DNA of 64,000 bases from Pseudomonas migulae NBRC 103157 (GCF_002091715.1 NZ_BDAG01000029.1:29169-93168), one strand, 5' to 3'. Positions 50,159 to 59,020 are shown, numbered from the stretch's first letter. The notes: generated from the letters alone by a model not told the origin. Program-made: numbers and translations.

Positions 50159-52789
50159 ATGACCGATATTGATGCACGCTTGCGCGAGGACGTTCACCTG
50201 TTGGGTGAGCTGTTGGGCAACACCATTCGTGAGCAGTACGGGGACGGTTTTCTCGACAAGATCGAGCAGATCCGCAAAGGCGCCAAGGCTGACCGTCGCG
50301 GTTCGATGGACGCCGAACTGAGCGCCAGCCTCAACCAGTTGAGCGAAGACGAGTTGCTGCCGGTGGCGCGGGCGTTCAACCAGTTTCTCAACCTCGCCAA
50401 CATCGCCGAGCAATATCAGCTGATTCACCGCCGCGAAGAATCGCAGCCCGCGCCGTTCGAAGCGCGTGTGCTGCCCGAATTGCTCGCGCGCCTGCTTGCC
50501 GAAGGCCATGGTGCCGAGTCCCTGGCGCGGCAATTGGGACGACTGGAAATCGAGCTGGTGTTGACCGCACACCCGACCGAGGTCGCACGCCGTACGCTGA
50601 TCCAGAAATACGATGCCATCGCCGCGCAACTCGCCGCTCAGGACCATCGTGACCTGACCAGCGCCGAGCGCGAGCAGATCCACGCGAAGTTGCAGCGCCT
50701 GATCGCCGAGGCCTGGCACACCGAAGAAATCCGCCGCACCCGTCCGACGCCCGTGGACGAGGCCAAATGGGGTTTCGCGGTGATCGAGCATTCGCTGTGG
50801 CAAGCAATCCCGAACTATTTGCGCAAGGCCGATAAAGCCCTGCATGACGCCACTGGCCTGCATTTGCCGCTGGAGGCCGCGCCGATTCGCTTTGCGTCAT
50901 GGATGGGCGGCGACCGCGACGGCAACCCCAACGTGACGGCTGCCGTGACACGCGAAGTGTTGCTGCTGGCGCGCTGGATGGCTGCCGATTTGTACGTGCG
51001 CGATGTCGATCACCTGGCCGCCGAGCTGTCGATGCAACAGGCCAGCGACGCGCTGAAAGCCAAGGCCGGCGACAGCGCCGAACCGTATCGCGCCGTCCTT
51101 AAACAGTTGCGTGAACGCCTGCGCGCCACCCGTAACTGGGCGCATGCCGCCTTGACCACCGCGACGCCGGCAACCGCCGATGTGTTGCAAAACAATCGCG
51201 ACCTGCTCGATCCCCTGGAGCTCTGCTACCAGTCGCTGCATGAGTGCGGCATGGGCGTGATCGCCGATGGGCCGTTGCTTGATTGCCTGCGTCGCGCGGT
51301 GACGTTCGGTTTGTTCCTGGTGCGTCTCGATGTTCGGCAGGACTCGTCGCGGCACTCGGCGGCGATGACGGAAATCACCGATTACCTTGGCCTCGGTCGC
51401 TATGAAGACTGGAGCGAAGAGGAGCGCATCGCTTTCCTGATGCGCGAGCTGAACAACCGTCGGCCGTTGCTGCCGGCGTACTTCAAACCATCTGCCGACA
51501 CCGCTGAAGTGCTGGCGACGTGCCGGGAAATCGCCGCTGCACCGGGCGCTTCGCTCGGTTCGTACGTCATTTCCATGGCCGGCGCGGCGTCCGATGTGCT
51601 CGCTGTACAACTGCTGCTCAAAGAGTCTGGCGTGTTGCGGCCGATGCGCGTGGTGCCGCTGTTCGAAACCCTCGCCGACCTGGACAATGCCGGCCCGGTG
51701 ATTGAAAAACTGTTGCTGCTGCCGGGGTATCGCGCGCGCCTGCAAGGGCCGCAGGAAGTGATGATCGGTTATTCCGACTCGGCCAAGGACGCCGGCACCA
51801 CGGCGGCGGCCTGGGCGCAGTATCGGGCGCAGGAACGTCTGGTGGATATTTGCCGCGAGCAGCAAGTCGAGCTGCTGCTGTTCCACGGTCGCGGTGGCAC
51901 CGTGGGCCGTGGCGGCGGCCCGGCACACGCGGCGATCCTGTCGCAGCCGCCGGGGTCGGTGGCGGGACGTTTCCGCACCACCGAGCAGGGCGAAATGATT
52001 CGTTTCAAATTCGGCCTGCCGGACATCGCCGAGCAAAACCTCAATCTCTACCTTGCGGCCGTACTGGAGGCGACTTTGCTGCCACCGCCGCCGCCGGAAC
52101 CGGCCTGGCGTCATTTGATGGACGAATTGGCAGCAGACGGTGTCAGCGCTTACCGCGCCGTGGTGCGGGAAAATCCGCAATTCGTCGAGTATTTCCGCCA
52201 GTCCACCCCAGAGCAGGAGTTGGGACGCCTGCCACTGGGCAGCCGCCCGGCCAAACGTCGCGCCGGCGGGATCGAAAGCCTGCGGGCGATTCCATGGATC
52301 TTCGGTTGGACCCAGACACGTCTGATGTTGCCGGCCTGGCTCGGCTGGGAAGCGGCGCTGAGCAAGGCACTGGAGCGTGGCGAAGGGGAGTTGCTGGGGC
52401 AAATGCGCGAGCAGTGGCCGTTCTTCCGCACGCGCATCGACATGCTGGAAATGGTCCTGGCCAAGGCCGATGCCGACATCGCCCGCTCCTACGATGAGCG
52501 GTTGGTCGAGCCGGATCTGCTGCCTTTGGGCGCGCATTTACGCGACCTATTGTCGCAGGCCTGTTCGGTTGTCCTGGGATTGACCGGCCAGTCGCAGCTA
52601 CTGGCACATAGCCCAGACACCCTCGAATTCATCCGTCTGCGCAACACTTACCTCGACCCGCTTCATCTATTGCAGGCTGAGTTGCTGGCACGTTCGCGAC
52701 AGCAGGAAGTGGCACAGGGCAGCCCGGTAGAACAGGCGTTGCTGGTGTCTGTGGCGGGGATTGCCGCCGGTTTGCGAAATACCGGCTAA
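50159..52789 (+). CDS. ppc: Phosphoenolpyruvate carboxylase
   Basis: An 876-residue enzyme that makes oxaloacetate from PEP and bicarbonate, refilling the TCA cycle. The ATG at 50159 gives MTDIDARLREDVHLLG, as in other pseudomonads; a 14-residue upstream extension has a poorer site. Catalytic regions are visible: LTAHPTEVARRT near residue 140, GGDRDGNPNVT near 254, FHGRGGTVGRGGGPAH near 580, and TQTRLMLPAWLG near 720. The conserved C-terminal tail RNTG is present. It is full length. Confidence 0.98.
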   Translation: MTDIDARLREDVHLLGELLGNTIREQYGDGFLDKIEQIRKGAKADRRGSMDAELSASLNQLSEDELLPVARAFNQFLNLANIAEQYQLIHRREESQPAPFEARVLPELLARLLAEGHGAESLARQLGRLEIELVLTAHPTEVARRTLIQKYDAIAAQLAAQDHRDLTSAEREQIHAKLQRLIAEAWHTEEIRRTRPTPVDEAKWGFAVIEHSLWQAIPNYLRKADKALHDATGLHLPLEAAPIRFASWMGGDRDGNPNVTAAVTREVLLLARWMAADLYVRDVDHLAAELSMQQASDALKAKAGDSAEPYRAVLKQLRERLRATRNWAHAALTTATPATADVLQNNRDLLDPLELCYQSLHECGMGVIADGPLLDCLRRAVTFGLFLVRLDVRQDSSRHSAAMTEITDYLGLGRYEDWSEEERIAFLMRELNNRRPLLPAYFKPSADTAEVLATCREIAAAPGASLGSYVISMAGAASDVLAVQLLLKESGVLRPMRVVPLFETLADLDNAGPVIEKLLLLPGYRARLQGPQEVMIGYSDSAKDAGTTAAAWAQYRAQERLVDICREQQVELLLFHGRGGTVGRGGGPAHAAILSQPPGSVAGRFRTTEQGEMIRFKFGLPDIAEQNLNLYLAAVLEATLLPPPPPEPAWRHLMDELAADGVSAYRAVVRENPQFVEYFRQSTPEQELGRLPLGSRPAKRRAGGIESLRAIPWIFGWTQTRLMLPAWLGWEAALSKALERGEGELLGQMREQWPFFRTRIDMLEMVLAKADADIARSYDERLVEPDLLPLGAHLRDLLSQACSVVLGLTGQSQLLAHSPDTLEFIRLRNTYLDPLHLLQAELLARSRQQEVAQGSPVEQALLVSVAGIAAGLRNTG

Positions 52790-52947
52790 GGTTTTTGTCG
52801 TGGATTCGGGCACTCGGCGCGGGCGTTGAGTGCCGGTTTGCGCAGGGCGGGAAAGTGCTGCCAGGCGACAGTTAATGATGGGGTTGCGACTTGGGGTACC
52901 CCGTCGCAGAGTCACACAAGGCGCGGGTTTCTCCGACTTTCGGCGGC

Positions 52948-52976
52948 TTGTGTGGTCCGGGCCTGCTGTGTATCTT
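52948..52976 (+). promoter_or_regulatory. Possible sigma-70 promoter of adk
   Basis: TTGTGT (52948-52953), a 17-base spacer and TATCTT (52971-52976) lie about 100 bp upstream of the adk start in a 288-bp gap with no other feature. Both boxes are imperfect, so this is tentative. Confidence 0.35.
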
Positions 52977-53077
52977 GATCAGCCTTTGGCCGTTTGGGCG
53001 GTCACGACCCTGTTTTTGAGATTGGCCCCACGAGGCGAATCCGTTGTTATCTATATAAAAAATTGAGGAGCACATCG

Positions 53078-53725
53078 ATGCGCGTCATTCTGCTGGGAGC
53101 TCCCGGGGCCGGTAAAGGTACTCAGGCTAAGTTCATCACCGAAAAGTTCGGCATCCCGCAAATCTCCACCGGCGACATGCTGCGTGCCGCGGTCAAGGCC
53201 GGCACCGAGCTGGGCCTGATCGCCAAGAGCGTGATGGACAGCGGTGGCCTGGTATCCGATGACCTGATCATCAATCTGGTCAAGGAACGCATCAGCCAGG
53301 CGGATTGCGCCAACGGTTTCCTGTTCGACGGTTTCCCGCGCACCATTCCTCAGGCTGAAGCCCTGGTGAAGGCCGGCGTCGAGCTGGACCACGTGGTCGA
53401 AATCGCCGTTGATGATGAAGAAATCGTTCAGCGTATCGCCGGTCGTCGCGTTCACGAGGCCAGCGGCCGCGTGTACCACACCGTCTACAACCCGCCGAAA
53501 ATTGCTGGTAAAGACGACATCACCGGTGAAGACCTGGTGCAACGCAAGGACGACACAGAAGAAACCGTGCGCCATCGCCTGTCGGTCTACCACTCGCAGA
53601 CCAAGCCACTGGTAGATTTCTACCAGAAGCTGTCGGCGGCTCAAGGCAAACCGAAGTACAGCCACATCGCTGGCGTCGGCTCGGTTGAAGCGATCACCGG
53701 CAAGGTGCTTGAAGCGCTGAGCTGA
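53078..53725 (+). CDS. adk: Adenylate kinase
   Basis: A 215-residue long-form adenylate kinase (ATP + AMP to 2 ADP). P-loop GAPGAGKGTQ at residues 7-16, the AMP-binding STGDMLRAAV and FLFDGFPRTIPQA, and the long LID domain RIAGRRVHEASGRVYH near 119-138. GAGGAG lies eight bases before the ATG at 53078; an open frame upstream of it is not part of the enzyme. A strong hairpin follows the stop. Confidence 0.98.
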   Translation: MRVILLGAPGAGKGTQAKFITEKFGIPQISTGDMLRAAVKAGTELGLIAKSVMDSGGLVSDDLIINLVKERISQADCANGFLFDGFPRTIPQAEALVKAGVELDHVVEIAVDDEEIVQRIAGRRVHEASGRVYHTVYNPPKIAGKDDITGEDLVQRKDDTEETVRHRLSVYHSQTKPLVDFYQKLSAAQGKPKYSHIAGVGSVEAITGKVLEALS

Positions 53726-53747
53726 AAAGTCTGAACCGCTTCATCTT

Positions 53748-53771
53748 CTACGGCCCGCTTGCGGGCCGTAG
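53748..53771 (+). terminator. Hairpin terminator after adk
   Basis: CTACGGCCCGC-TT-GCGGGCCGTAG, a perfect 11-bp stem, followed by TTGTTTATACT. The TATACT (53777-53782) could also be the -10 box of tsaB, so terminator and promoter adjoin. Confidence 0.8.
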
Positions 53772-53819
53772 TTGTTTATACTGGCGCACTTTTTTCTGAC
53801 CTCTCTTACGGAAACATCG

Positions 53820-54494
53820 ATGAGCACCTTGCTGGCCCTGGACACCGCGACCGAAGCTTGCTCCGTTGCCTTGCTGCATGACGGCAAAGTCACGAGCCAT
53901 TACGAGGTGATCCCGCGCCTGCATGCGCAGAAGCTGTTACCGATGATCCAGCAATTGCTCGCCGATGCCGGGACCACCCTGCAAGCGGTCGATGCGATTG
54001 CCTTTGGCCGTGGGCCGGGCGCGTTCACCGGCGTGCGGATTGCCATTGGCGTGGTGCAAGGCCTGGCGTTTGCGCTGGATCGCCCGGTGTTGCCGGTGTC
54101 GAACCTGGCAGTGCTGGCGCAGCGGGCTTATCGCGAACACGGCGTGAGTCAGGTCGCGGCGGCCATCGATGCGCGGATGGATGAAGTGTATTGGGGTTGC
54201 TACCGCGAAACGGCGGGGGAGATGCGTCTGGTCGGTAACGAAGCCGTATTGCCGCCGGAAATGGCGGCACTGCCGGCCGATGCCAGCGGTGAGTGGTTTG
54301 GCGCGGGCACCGGTTGGGGGTACGCCGAACGCATTGCCGTCGGCCTGACGGGGCAGGATGCGGGCATGCTGCCTCACGCCGAAGACCTGCTGACCCTGGC
54401 GCGATTTGCCTGGGCACGCGGTGAAGCGATTGTGGCGGATGAGGCGCAGCCGGTTTACCTGCGCGACAAGGTTGCGACCCCCAAAGCGCGTTGA
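53820..54494 (+). CDS. tsaB: TsaB, tRNA t6A37 biosynthesis factor
   Basis: A 224-residue ASKHA-fold protein that partners TsaD and TsaE in making N6-threonylcarbamoyladenosine at position 37 of ANN-decoding tRNAs. The N-terminus LLALDTATEACSVAL and the motif AFGRGPGAFTGVRIAIGVVQGLA near residue 60-80 are diagnostic. The ATG at 53820 follows TTACGGA; a 16-residue upstream open extension is rejected. Length fits E. coli TsaB (231). Confidence 0.96.
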   Translation: MSTLLALDTATEACSVALLHDGKVTSHYEVIPRLHAQKLLPMIQQLLADAGTTLQAVDAIAFGRGPGAFTGVRIAIGVVQGLAFALDRPVLPVSNLAVLAQRAYREHGVSQVAAAIDARMDEVYWGCYRETAGEMRLVGNEAVLPPEMAALPADASGEWFGAGTGWGYAERIAVGLTGQDAGMLPHAEDLLTLARFAWARGEAIVADEAQPVYLRDKVATPKAR

Positions 54495-54507
54495 TTCCCG
54501 CTGTTCC

Positions 54508-54537
54508 TGTGGCGAGGGGACAAGTCCCCTCGCCACA
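54508..54537. repeat. Palindrome of the TGTGGCGAGGGGA type
   Basis: Arms TGTGGCGAGGGGAC and its complement around AA, a perfect 30-bp hairpin 13 bp after tsaB. It has a different core from the other REPs (GGCGAGGGGA), a further palindrome class known in fluorescent pseudomonads. Confidence 0.88.
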
Positions 54538-54681
54538 ATGAATAGCCAACGCCTGCCAATCGTCGTTTTCTAATCCCGCTTTTAAACCTTTTCGTTTTTC
54601 TGTGTTCTAGTTATCACTCGGCGGTTTGCGAAGTGGGTTGTGTGCCACTAGACTGCCATCATCGATACCGAGCATGACTTT

Positions 54682-54987
54682 ATGCGTATAGACGGCCTTT
54701 CCTCTCAGTCCTACCCCATCAAGCGCAAGCCTCGCAAAGGGCATGTGGTTGAGGACGAATCCGTCGATATCGAGGGTGAGCTGGAATTCCCTTCCGAAGA
54801 GCAACTGGCCGCCCGCGCCGCCAAAGCCTCCGCCCAGCGCCTGAGCAATCTTCCCGCGCGTCAACAAGACATGATTTACCACCGCGCCATGAGCAAAAGC
54901 GTAGCGATGGCCTTGGCCAGCTACCTCAGCACTGCCGGTTTTGTCGATTGGGATTCGGATGTGATGGGTCTCGACCTGTACATCTGA
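54682..54987 (+). CDS. Conserved hypothetical protein, 101 residues
   Basis: A small cytoplasmic protein: a Ser/Pro/Lys-rich start (MRIDGLSSQSYPIKRKPRKG), an acidic middle (VVEDESVDIEGELEFPSEEQ) and an Ala-rich helical C-terminus (RAMSKSVAMALASYLSTAGF). The stop overlaps the start of the DUF72 gene by one base, so they are translated together. The ribosome site is weak. No known domain, signal or membrane helix is seen. Confidence 0.8.
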   Translation: MRIDGLSSQSYPIKRKPRKGHVVEDESVDIEGELEFPSEEQLAARAAKASAQRLSNLPARQQDMIYHRAMSKSVAMALASYLSTAGFVDWDSDVMGLDLYI

Positions 54988-55847
54988 TGCGACTGCCTTA
55001 TTACCTTGGCTGCCCGTCCTGGAGTGAAAACGCCTGGCGTGATTACCTCTATCCGCAGGACGCAAAATCCTCCGATTTTCTAAATCTCTATTCTCAAGTA
55101 TTCAACGCCGTGGAAGGCAATACGACCTTCTACGCGAGCCCGGCTGCCAGCACCGTGCAACGCTGGGCCGAGACCATGCCCGAACACTTCCGCTTCACCG
55201 CCAAATTCCCCGGCGACATCAGCCACGGCGGTGACCTGCGTGAACAACTGATCGCCACCGAAACGTTCCTGCAACTGCTCAGCCCGTTAGGCGAGCGAGT
55301 CTCGCCACTGTGGTTGCAGCTGTCGAAAAGCTTCACACCCCAACGATTGCACGAGCTGGCGGGTTTTATCGACGCTGTGGGCCGGCCTCTGGCCATCGAA
55401 GTGCGACACGACGATTTCTTCGCCAAGGGTGATGCCGAGCGCGCGCTCAATCGTCTGCTGCTGGATCGCGGCGTTGAACGTATCTGCCTCGATCCGCGTG
55501 CGCTGTTCAGTTGCACCTCGACCGATCCATCCGTACTTCACGCCCAATCCAAGAAACCCAGGGTTCCGCCCCGTCCGGCGGCGTTCACTCAGTTCCCGCA
55601 AGTGCGCTTCATCGGCCATCCGCAACTGGAAGCCAACGATCCGTTCCTGGTGCCCTGGATCGAGAAAATCGCCCTGTGGATCGAAGAGGGCCGCACGCCT
55701 TATATTTTCCTGCACACCGCCGACAACCTGCTGGCCGCGAAGCTTGCGCAACGTTTTCACGCACAACTGATGCTGCGTTTGCCTGGCCTGCCGCCGCTGC
55801 CTGAGCTATACAGAGAGCCCGCCGCCGAGCAACTTGGCCTGCTCTGA
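54987..55847 (+). CDS. DUF72 (YecE-like) TIM-barrel protein
   Basis: A 286-residue protein of the DUF72 family. It begins MRLPYYLGCPSWSENAWRDYLYP, with VFNAVEGNTTFYASPAASTVQRWAETMPEHFRFTAKFP, the family's main signature, then AIEVRHDDFF near residue 138 and YIFLHTADNLLAAKLAQ near the C-terminus. The function of this family is not established. The ATG at 54987 uses the overlap with the preceding gene; an upstream start inside that gene is rejected. Confidence 0.9.
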   Translation: MRLPYYLGCPSWSENAWRDYLYPQDAKSSDFLNLYSQVFNAVEGNTTFYASPAASTVQRWAETMPEHFRFTAKFPGDISHGGDLREQLIATETFLQLLSPLGERVSPLWLQLSKSFTPQRLHELAGFIDAVGRPLAIEVRHDDFFAKGDAERALNRLLLDRGVERICLDPRALFSCTSTDPSVLHAQSKKPRVPPRPAAFTQFPQVRFIGHPQLEANDPFLVPWIEKIALWIEEGRTPYIFLHTADNLLAAKLAQRFHAQLMLRLPGLPPLPELYREPAAEQLGLL

Positions 55848-55880
55848 GGCGGATTCCCTGCCTTTTTCAGGAGCCTGCCA

Positions 55881-56702
55881 ATGGATGCGCAAACCCTTCG
55901 AGCCCAGGCGTTCAAAGCACTGCATGAACGCGCTGGCGCTTTTGTCATTCCCAATCCGTGGGACGCCGGCTCGGCGAAAATGCTCGCCAGCCTGGGCTTC
56001 GAGGCGCTGGCGACCACCAGTGCCGGTTATGCCTTTTCCCAGGGCCGTCCCGATGGCGGACTGACGCTGGACGATACCCTGGCGAACGTTCGGGCGATTG
56101 TCGCGGCTACCGATCTGCCCGTGGCGGTCGATCTGGAAAACGGTTTTGCCGACGATCCGGCCGAGTGTGCGCAAAGTATTTTGCGAGCCGCCGAAGCGGG
56201 CGCCGTGGGTGGTTCGATCGAAGATGCCACCGGCCGCGCAGAGGCCCCGATCTACTGTTTCGAGCATGCGGTGGCACGGATCGAAGCCGCTGTCGCCGCG
56301 GCTCGCAGTTTGCCGTTCCCCTTCACATTGACGGCCCGGGCCGAGAACTTCCTGCATGGCAATCCCGATCTGGACGACACCATTCGCCGCTTGCAGGCCT
56401 TCGCCGAAGCAGGCGCCGACGTGCTGTATGCGCCGGGACTGCGCAGCGCTGAAGACGTATTGGCGGTGGTTCGCGCTGTGGCGCCCAAACCGGTTAACGT
56501 GCTGATGTCCGGCGGGCTGAAATTGACGGTCGAGCAGTTGAGCGAAATGGGCGTCAAACGCATCAGCGTCGGCTCGGCACTGGCGTTGGCAGCGCTTGGC
56601 GAGTTCTACCGGGCGGCCGAAGAAGTCAAGACCTCCGGCACATTCACCTTCACGTCGCGGTCGATGCCGTACGCGCAAGCCAATCAGTTATTCAAAGGCT
56701 GA
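55881..56702 (+). CDS. Isocitrate lyase/PEP-mutase family enzyme
   Basis: A 273-residue TIM-barrel enzyme of the PEP-mutase/isocitrate-lyase superfamily, which makes or breaks C-C or P-C bonds beside a carboxylate with Mg2+. It has FVIPNPWDAGSAKMLASLGFEALATTSAG near residue 20, the metal-binding region VAVDLENGFADDP near 85, and GGSIEDATGR near 113. The KKCGH signature of true isocitrate lyase is absent, so it is not AceA; an oxaloacetate decarboxylase-, 2-methylisocitrate lyase- or phosphonopyruvate-type activity is more likely. CAGGAG lies six bases before the ATG. The next gene starts 2 bp after its stop. Confidence 0.88.
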   Translation: MDAQTLRAQAFKALHERAGAFVIPNPWDAGSAKMLASLGFEALATTSAGYAFSQGRPDGGLTLDDTLANVRAIVAATDLPVAVDLENGFADDPAECAQSILRAAEAGAVGGSIEDATGRAEAPIYCFEHAVARIEAAVAAARSLPFPFTLTARAENFLHGNPDLDDTIRRLQAFAEAGADVLYAPGLRSAEDVLAVVRAVAPKPVNVLMSGGLKLTVEQLSEMGVKRISVGSALALAALGEFYRAAEEVKTSGTFTFTSRSMPYAQANQLFKG

Positions 56703-56704
56703 CG

Positions 56705-57400
56705 ATGCGGTTTGTGCGGGTGCTGCTCGTGTTGCTGCTGATGGTCGGTGTGGCTGGAGTGAGCGTCTGGCGCGGCTGGATCTCGCTGCCGCCGCAGTGG
56801 AACCCTTGGGCGCCGCTGGACGTGAAGGCCAAACCGAACCTGCTGACCCGCTACAAACTCATGCTACTGCGCGATGATTCGCAGTTGTGCGAGCAGGCCC
56901 TGAGCAGTTCCGGATTGCGCGTCGCCCCTCAAGCCGACAGCCCTGATGCAAAGTGTCCATTGAACGAGGCCTTGCGCGTGCAGGGCGGGAACGTCGCATT
57001 GAGCAGCAGTTTCCTCGCCAGTTGTCGCCTGGCGGTGTCGTTTGCCCTGTTCGAACATCATGCGTTGCAACCAGCGGCCCAGACGGTCTACTGGCAAGCG
57101 GTCACCCGCGTCGACCATCTGGGAAGCTTTGCCTGTCGAAACGTCTACGGCCGTGAGAATGGCAGGCTCAGCCAGCACGCCACGGCGAACGCGCTGGATA
57201 TCGCCGGTTTTCGCCTGGCCGACGGCCGATCGATCAGCGTGCTCAAGGATTGGCCGAAGGATAATCAGGACGCACGGTTTTTACGTCAGGTCCGCGACGG
57301 CGCCTGCGACGTGTTCAGTGTGGTGTTGGGCCCGGACTACAACGCTGCCCATCGCAATCATTTTCACGTGGATGTCGGGCCGTGGTGGGTGTGTCGCTGA
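56705..57400 (+). CDS. Extensin-like periplasmic protein
   Basis: A 231-residue protein anchored or secreted by an N-terminal hydrophobic segment (FVRVLLVLLLMVGVAGVSVW). The C-terminal 150 residues match the bacterial extensin-like domain, related to D-Ala-D-Ala peptidases: two cysteines (SFACRNVYGR), SQHATANALDIAGFRL with His/Asp metal ligands, and the end motif RNHFHVDVGPWW. It may trim cell-wall peptides. It is coupled to the preceding enzyme by a 2-bp gap, though the functions seem unrelated. Confidence 0.88.
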   Translation: MRFVRVLLVLLLMVGVAGVSVWRGWISLPPQWNPWAPLDVKAKPNLLTRYKLMLLRDDSQLCEQALSSSGLRVAPQADSPDAKCPLNEALRVQGGNVALSSSFLASCRLAVSFALFEHHALQPAAQTVYWQAVTRVDHLGSFACRNVYGRENGRLSQHATANALDIAGFRLADGRSISVLKDWPKDNQDARFLRQVRDGACDVFSVVLGPDYNAAHRNHFHVDVGPWWVCR

Positions 57401-57417
57401 GGACTTGTTATTGAAGA

Positions 57418-58038
57418 TCAGGCGGCGATGCGCAGGTTCTGCAGAACGATCGGGCGTGCCCAGCCGATGTCGAAATCGAAGTTTTTCTGTTGTTCCGCGA
57501 GCTCTTCGGGCGGGAACGGCGGGAATGGCTTGTCCAGCAGGTCCATTTCGAATTCGGCGATCGGCAAGTGCAGTGGACGCGGTTGCGGCGCCGGGCCGGC
57601 TTCTGGCACGGGTTGACCTGCGGTCAGCACGATCGGGCGAACCCAGCCGCTTTCGAAGTCCTGCTGTTTCTGCTGAGCGACGATTTCTTCTGCCGGGAAC
57701 GGTGGGAACGGTTTGTCGGCCAGGTCCATGTCGAACTCGGCAATCGGCAGGAACAATGGCTCGGGTGGCTTGACCTGGGTTTCTTTCACATCGCATTCAC
57801 GCTGGGAAACGATGTGCGCCAGCAGCTCGCTGCCAATCGTAGGTTCGACCGGGCTCTCGAGATCGACCGCCGGAAAATCGAGAGAAGCCGGCACGACATC
57901 GCCCGACTGATCGGCCAGAGCCTGGGCAAAAAAATCCTGCCACAGGTGACTGACGCCGCTCAGTGCCTGGGAATTTCGCAGGCCAAAATCGCCGTGGGGC
58001 GAGATGTAACCTATCGATGTGCGTTGAATGTCTGACAT
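57418..58038 (-). CDS. Protein with a duplicated 45-residue block, unknown function
   Basis: A 206-residue acidic protein without signal peptide or membrane segment. Residues 94-138 and 155-199 are two copies of the same block (33 of 45 positions identical). Each has LPIAEFxMDL, DKPFPPFPxEE, AxQQK-like, DFxxGW and xRPIVL. The N-terminal 90 residues are not repeated and include GVSHLWQDFFAQALADQ. A linker of 16 residues rich in Pro separates the blocks. The ATG at 58038 and the stop at 57418 are clean, and codon use is normal, so it is a real gene. It lies convergent to the extensin-like gene and divergent from rsmJ. I do not recognise the family. Confidence 0.82.
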   Translation of the reverse strand: MSDIQRTSIGYISPHGDFGLRNSQALSGVSHLWQDFFAQALADQSGDVVPASLDFPAVDLESPVEPTIGSELLAHIVSQRECDVKETQVKPPEPLFLPIAEFDMDLADKPFPPFPAEEIVAQQKQQDFESGWVRPIVLTAGQPVPEAGPAPQPRPLHLPIAEFEMDLLDKPFPPFPPEELAEQQKNFDFDIGWARPIVLQNLRIAA

Positions 58039-58131
58039 TTCTCTCGGTCGACGCTCAGCTCTGGCAAAATGCTCGTTAGTTTTGTTATCGGCCGTTTTTG
58101 CCGATCATTAATTTTTTGAGCGTGTTTTCCC

Positions 58132-58914
58132 ATGATTGAGCAACCCGCGGCTTGCCGCATCCATGTCGAGGCCCTGGGCACGGCTTTTCAGCCACAGGCC
58201 GAGCAATGGGCCGAACGCCTGGGCCTGCCTTTGCAGGTCGATGATGGCGAGTTTGCCTTGCAGGTGGGGGAGCAGGGTTTGCAGTTGCAACAGCTGGGGC
58301 CCGACGCCCCGGGGCCGGTGCGGGTGGACTTTGTCGAGGGCGGCGCGGCTCATCGCCGTTTGTTCGGCGGTGGCACCGGTCAGATGATCGCCAAGGCTGT
58401 TGGCATCGCGCAGGGCGTGCGTCCGCGGGTGCTGGATGCCACGGCGGGGCTGGGCAAGGATGCGTTCGTGCTGGCGAGCCTGGGCTGCGAGATGAGCCTG
58501 ATCGAACGCCAGCCGTTGATCGGTGCGTTGCTCGAGGATGGTTTGGCACGCGGCGCGGAAGATTTCGACGTGGCGTCGATTGTGGCGCGCATGCGTTTGC
58601 TCAAGGGTAACTCGATCGAGGTCATGCGCAACTGGGAGGGCGAGCCACCGCAGGTGATCTACCTCGATCCGATGTTTCCCCACCGTGAGAAAACCGCGCT
58701 GGTAAAGAAGGAAATGCGCCTGTTCCGGCCGTTGGTGGGGGATGACCCGGATGCACCCGCGTTGCTGGAGGCCGCGTTGGCATTGGCCAGCCATCGGGTG
58801 GTGGTGAAGCGTCCGCGCAAGGCGCCGTGCATTGCGGGGCCGAAGCCGAGTCATGCACTGGACGGGAAATCCAGTCGGTATGACATTTATCCGAAGAAGG
58901 CGCTCAAGCCCTGA
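58132..58914 (+). CDS. rsmJ: 16S rRNA m2G1516 methyltransferase RsmJ
   Basis: A 260-residue SAM-dependent methyltransferase that modifies guanine 1516 of 16S rRNA. The SAM motif is RVLDATAGLGKDAFVLASLGC near residue 103, and the catalytic IYLDPMFPHREK near 180, typical of RsmJ/YhiQ. VVVKRPRKAPCI and the end IYPKKALKP also match. The ATG at 58132 gives the expected length; the ribosome site is weak. Confidence 0.96.
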   Translation: MIEQPAACRIHVEALGTAFQPQAEQWAERLGLPLQVDDGEFALQVGEQGLQLQQLGPDAPGPVRVDFVEGGAAHRRLFGGGTGQMIAKAVGIAQGVRPRVLDATAGLGKDAFVLASLGCEMSLIERQPLIGALLEDGLARGAEDFDVASIVARMRLLKGNSIEVMRNWEGEPPQVIYLDPMFPHREKTALVKKEMRLFRPLVGDDPDAPALLEAALALASHRVVVKRPRKAPCIAGPKPSHALDGKSSRYDIYPKKALKP

Positions 58915-58927
58915 GACCGAGTCGCAG

Positions 58928-58995
58928 CCTTCGCGAGCAAGCCCGCTCCCACATGGGAATGCATTCCCATGTGGGAGCGGGCTTGCTCGCGAAGG
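58928..58995. repeat. 68-bp perfect REP palindrome without a spacer
   Basis: Left half 58928-58961 and right half 58962-58995 are exact reverse complements; the centre is AATGCATT. It is two REP units of the GAGCGGGCTTGCTCGCGAA type joined head to head with no loop. It lies between the convergent rsmJ and mexL-like genes and may act as a terminator. Confidence 0.96.
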
Positions 58996-59020
58996 GGCCA
59001 GAACAGACAGTCGATACCTA

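Noticed and set aside
50897..52537. A 546-codon minus-strand open frame opposite ppc
   Set aside because: Antisense of a conserved enzyme gene, Arg/Gln/His-rich, no ribosome site.
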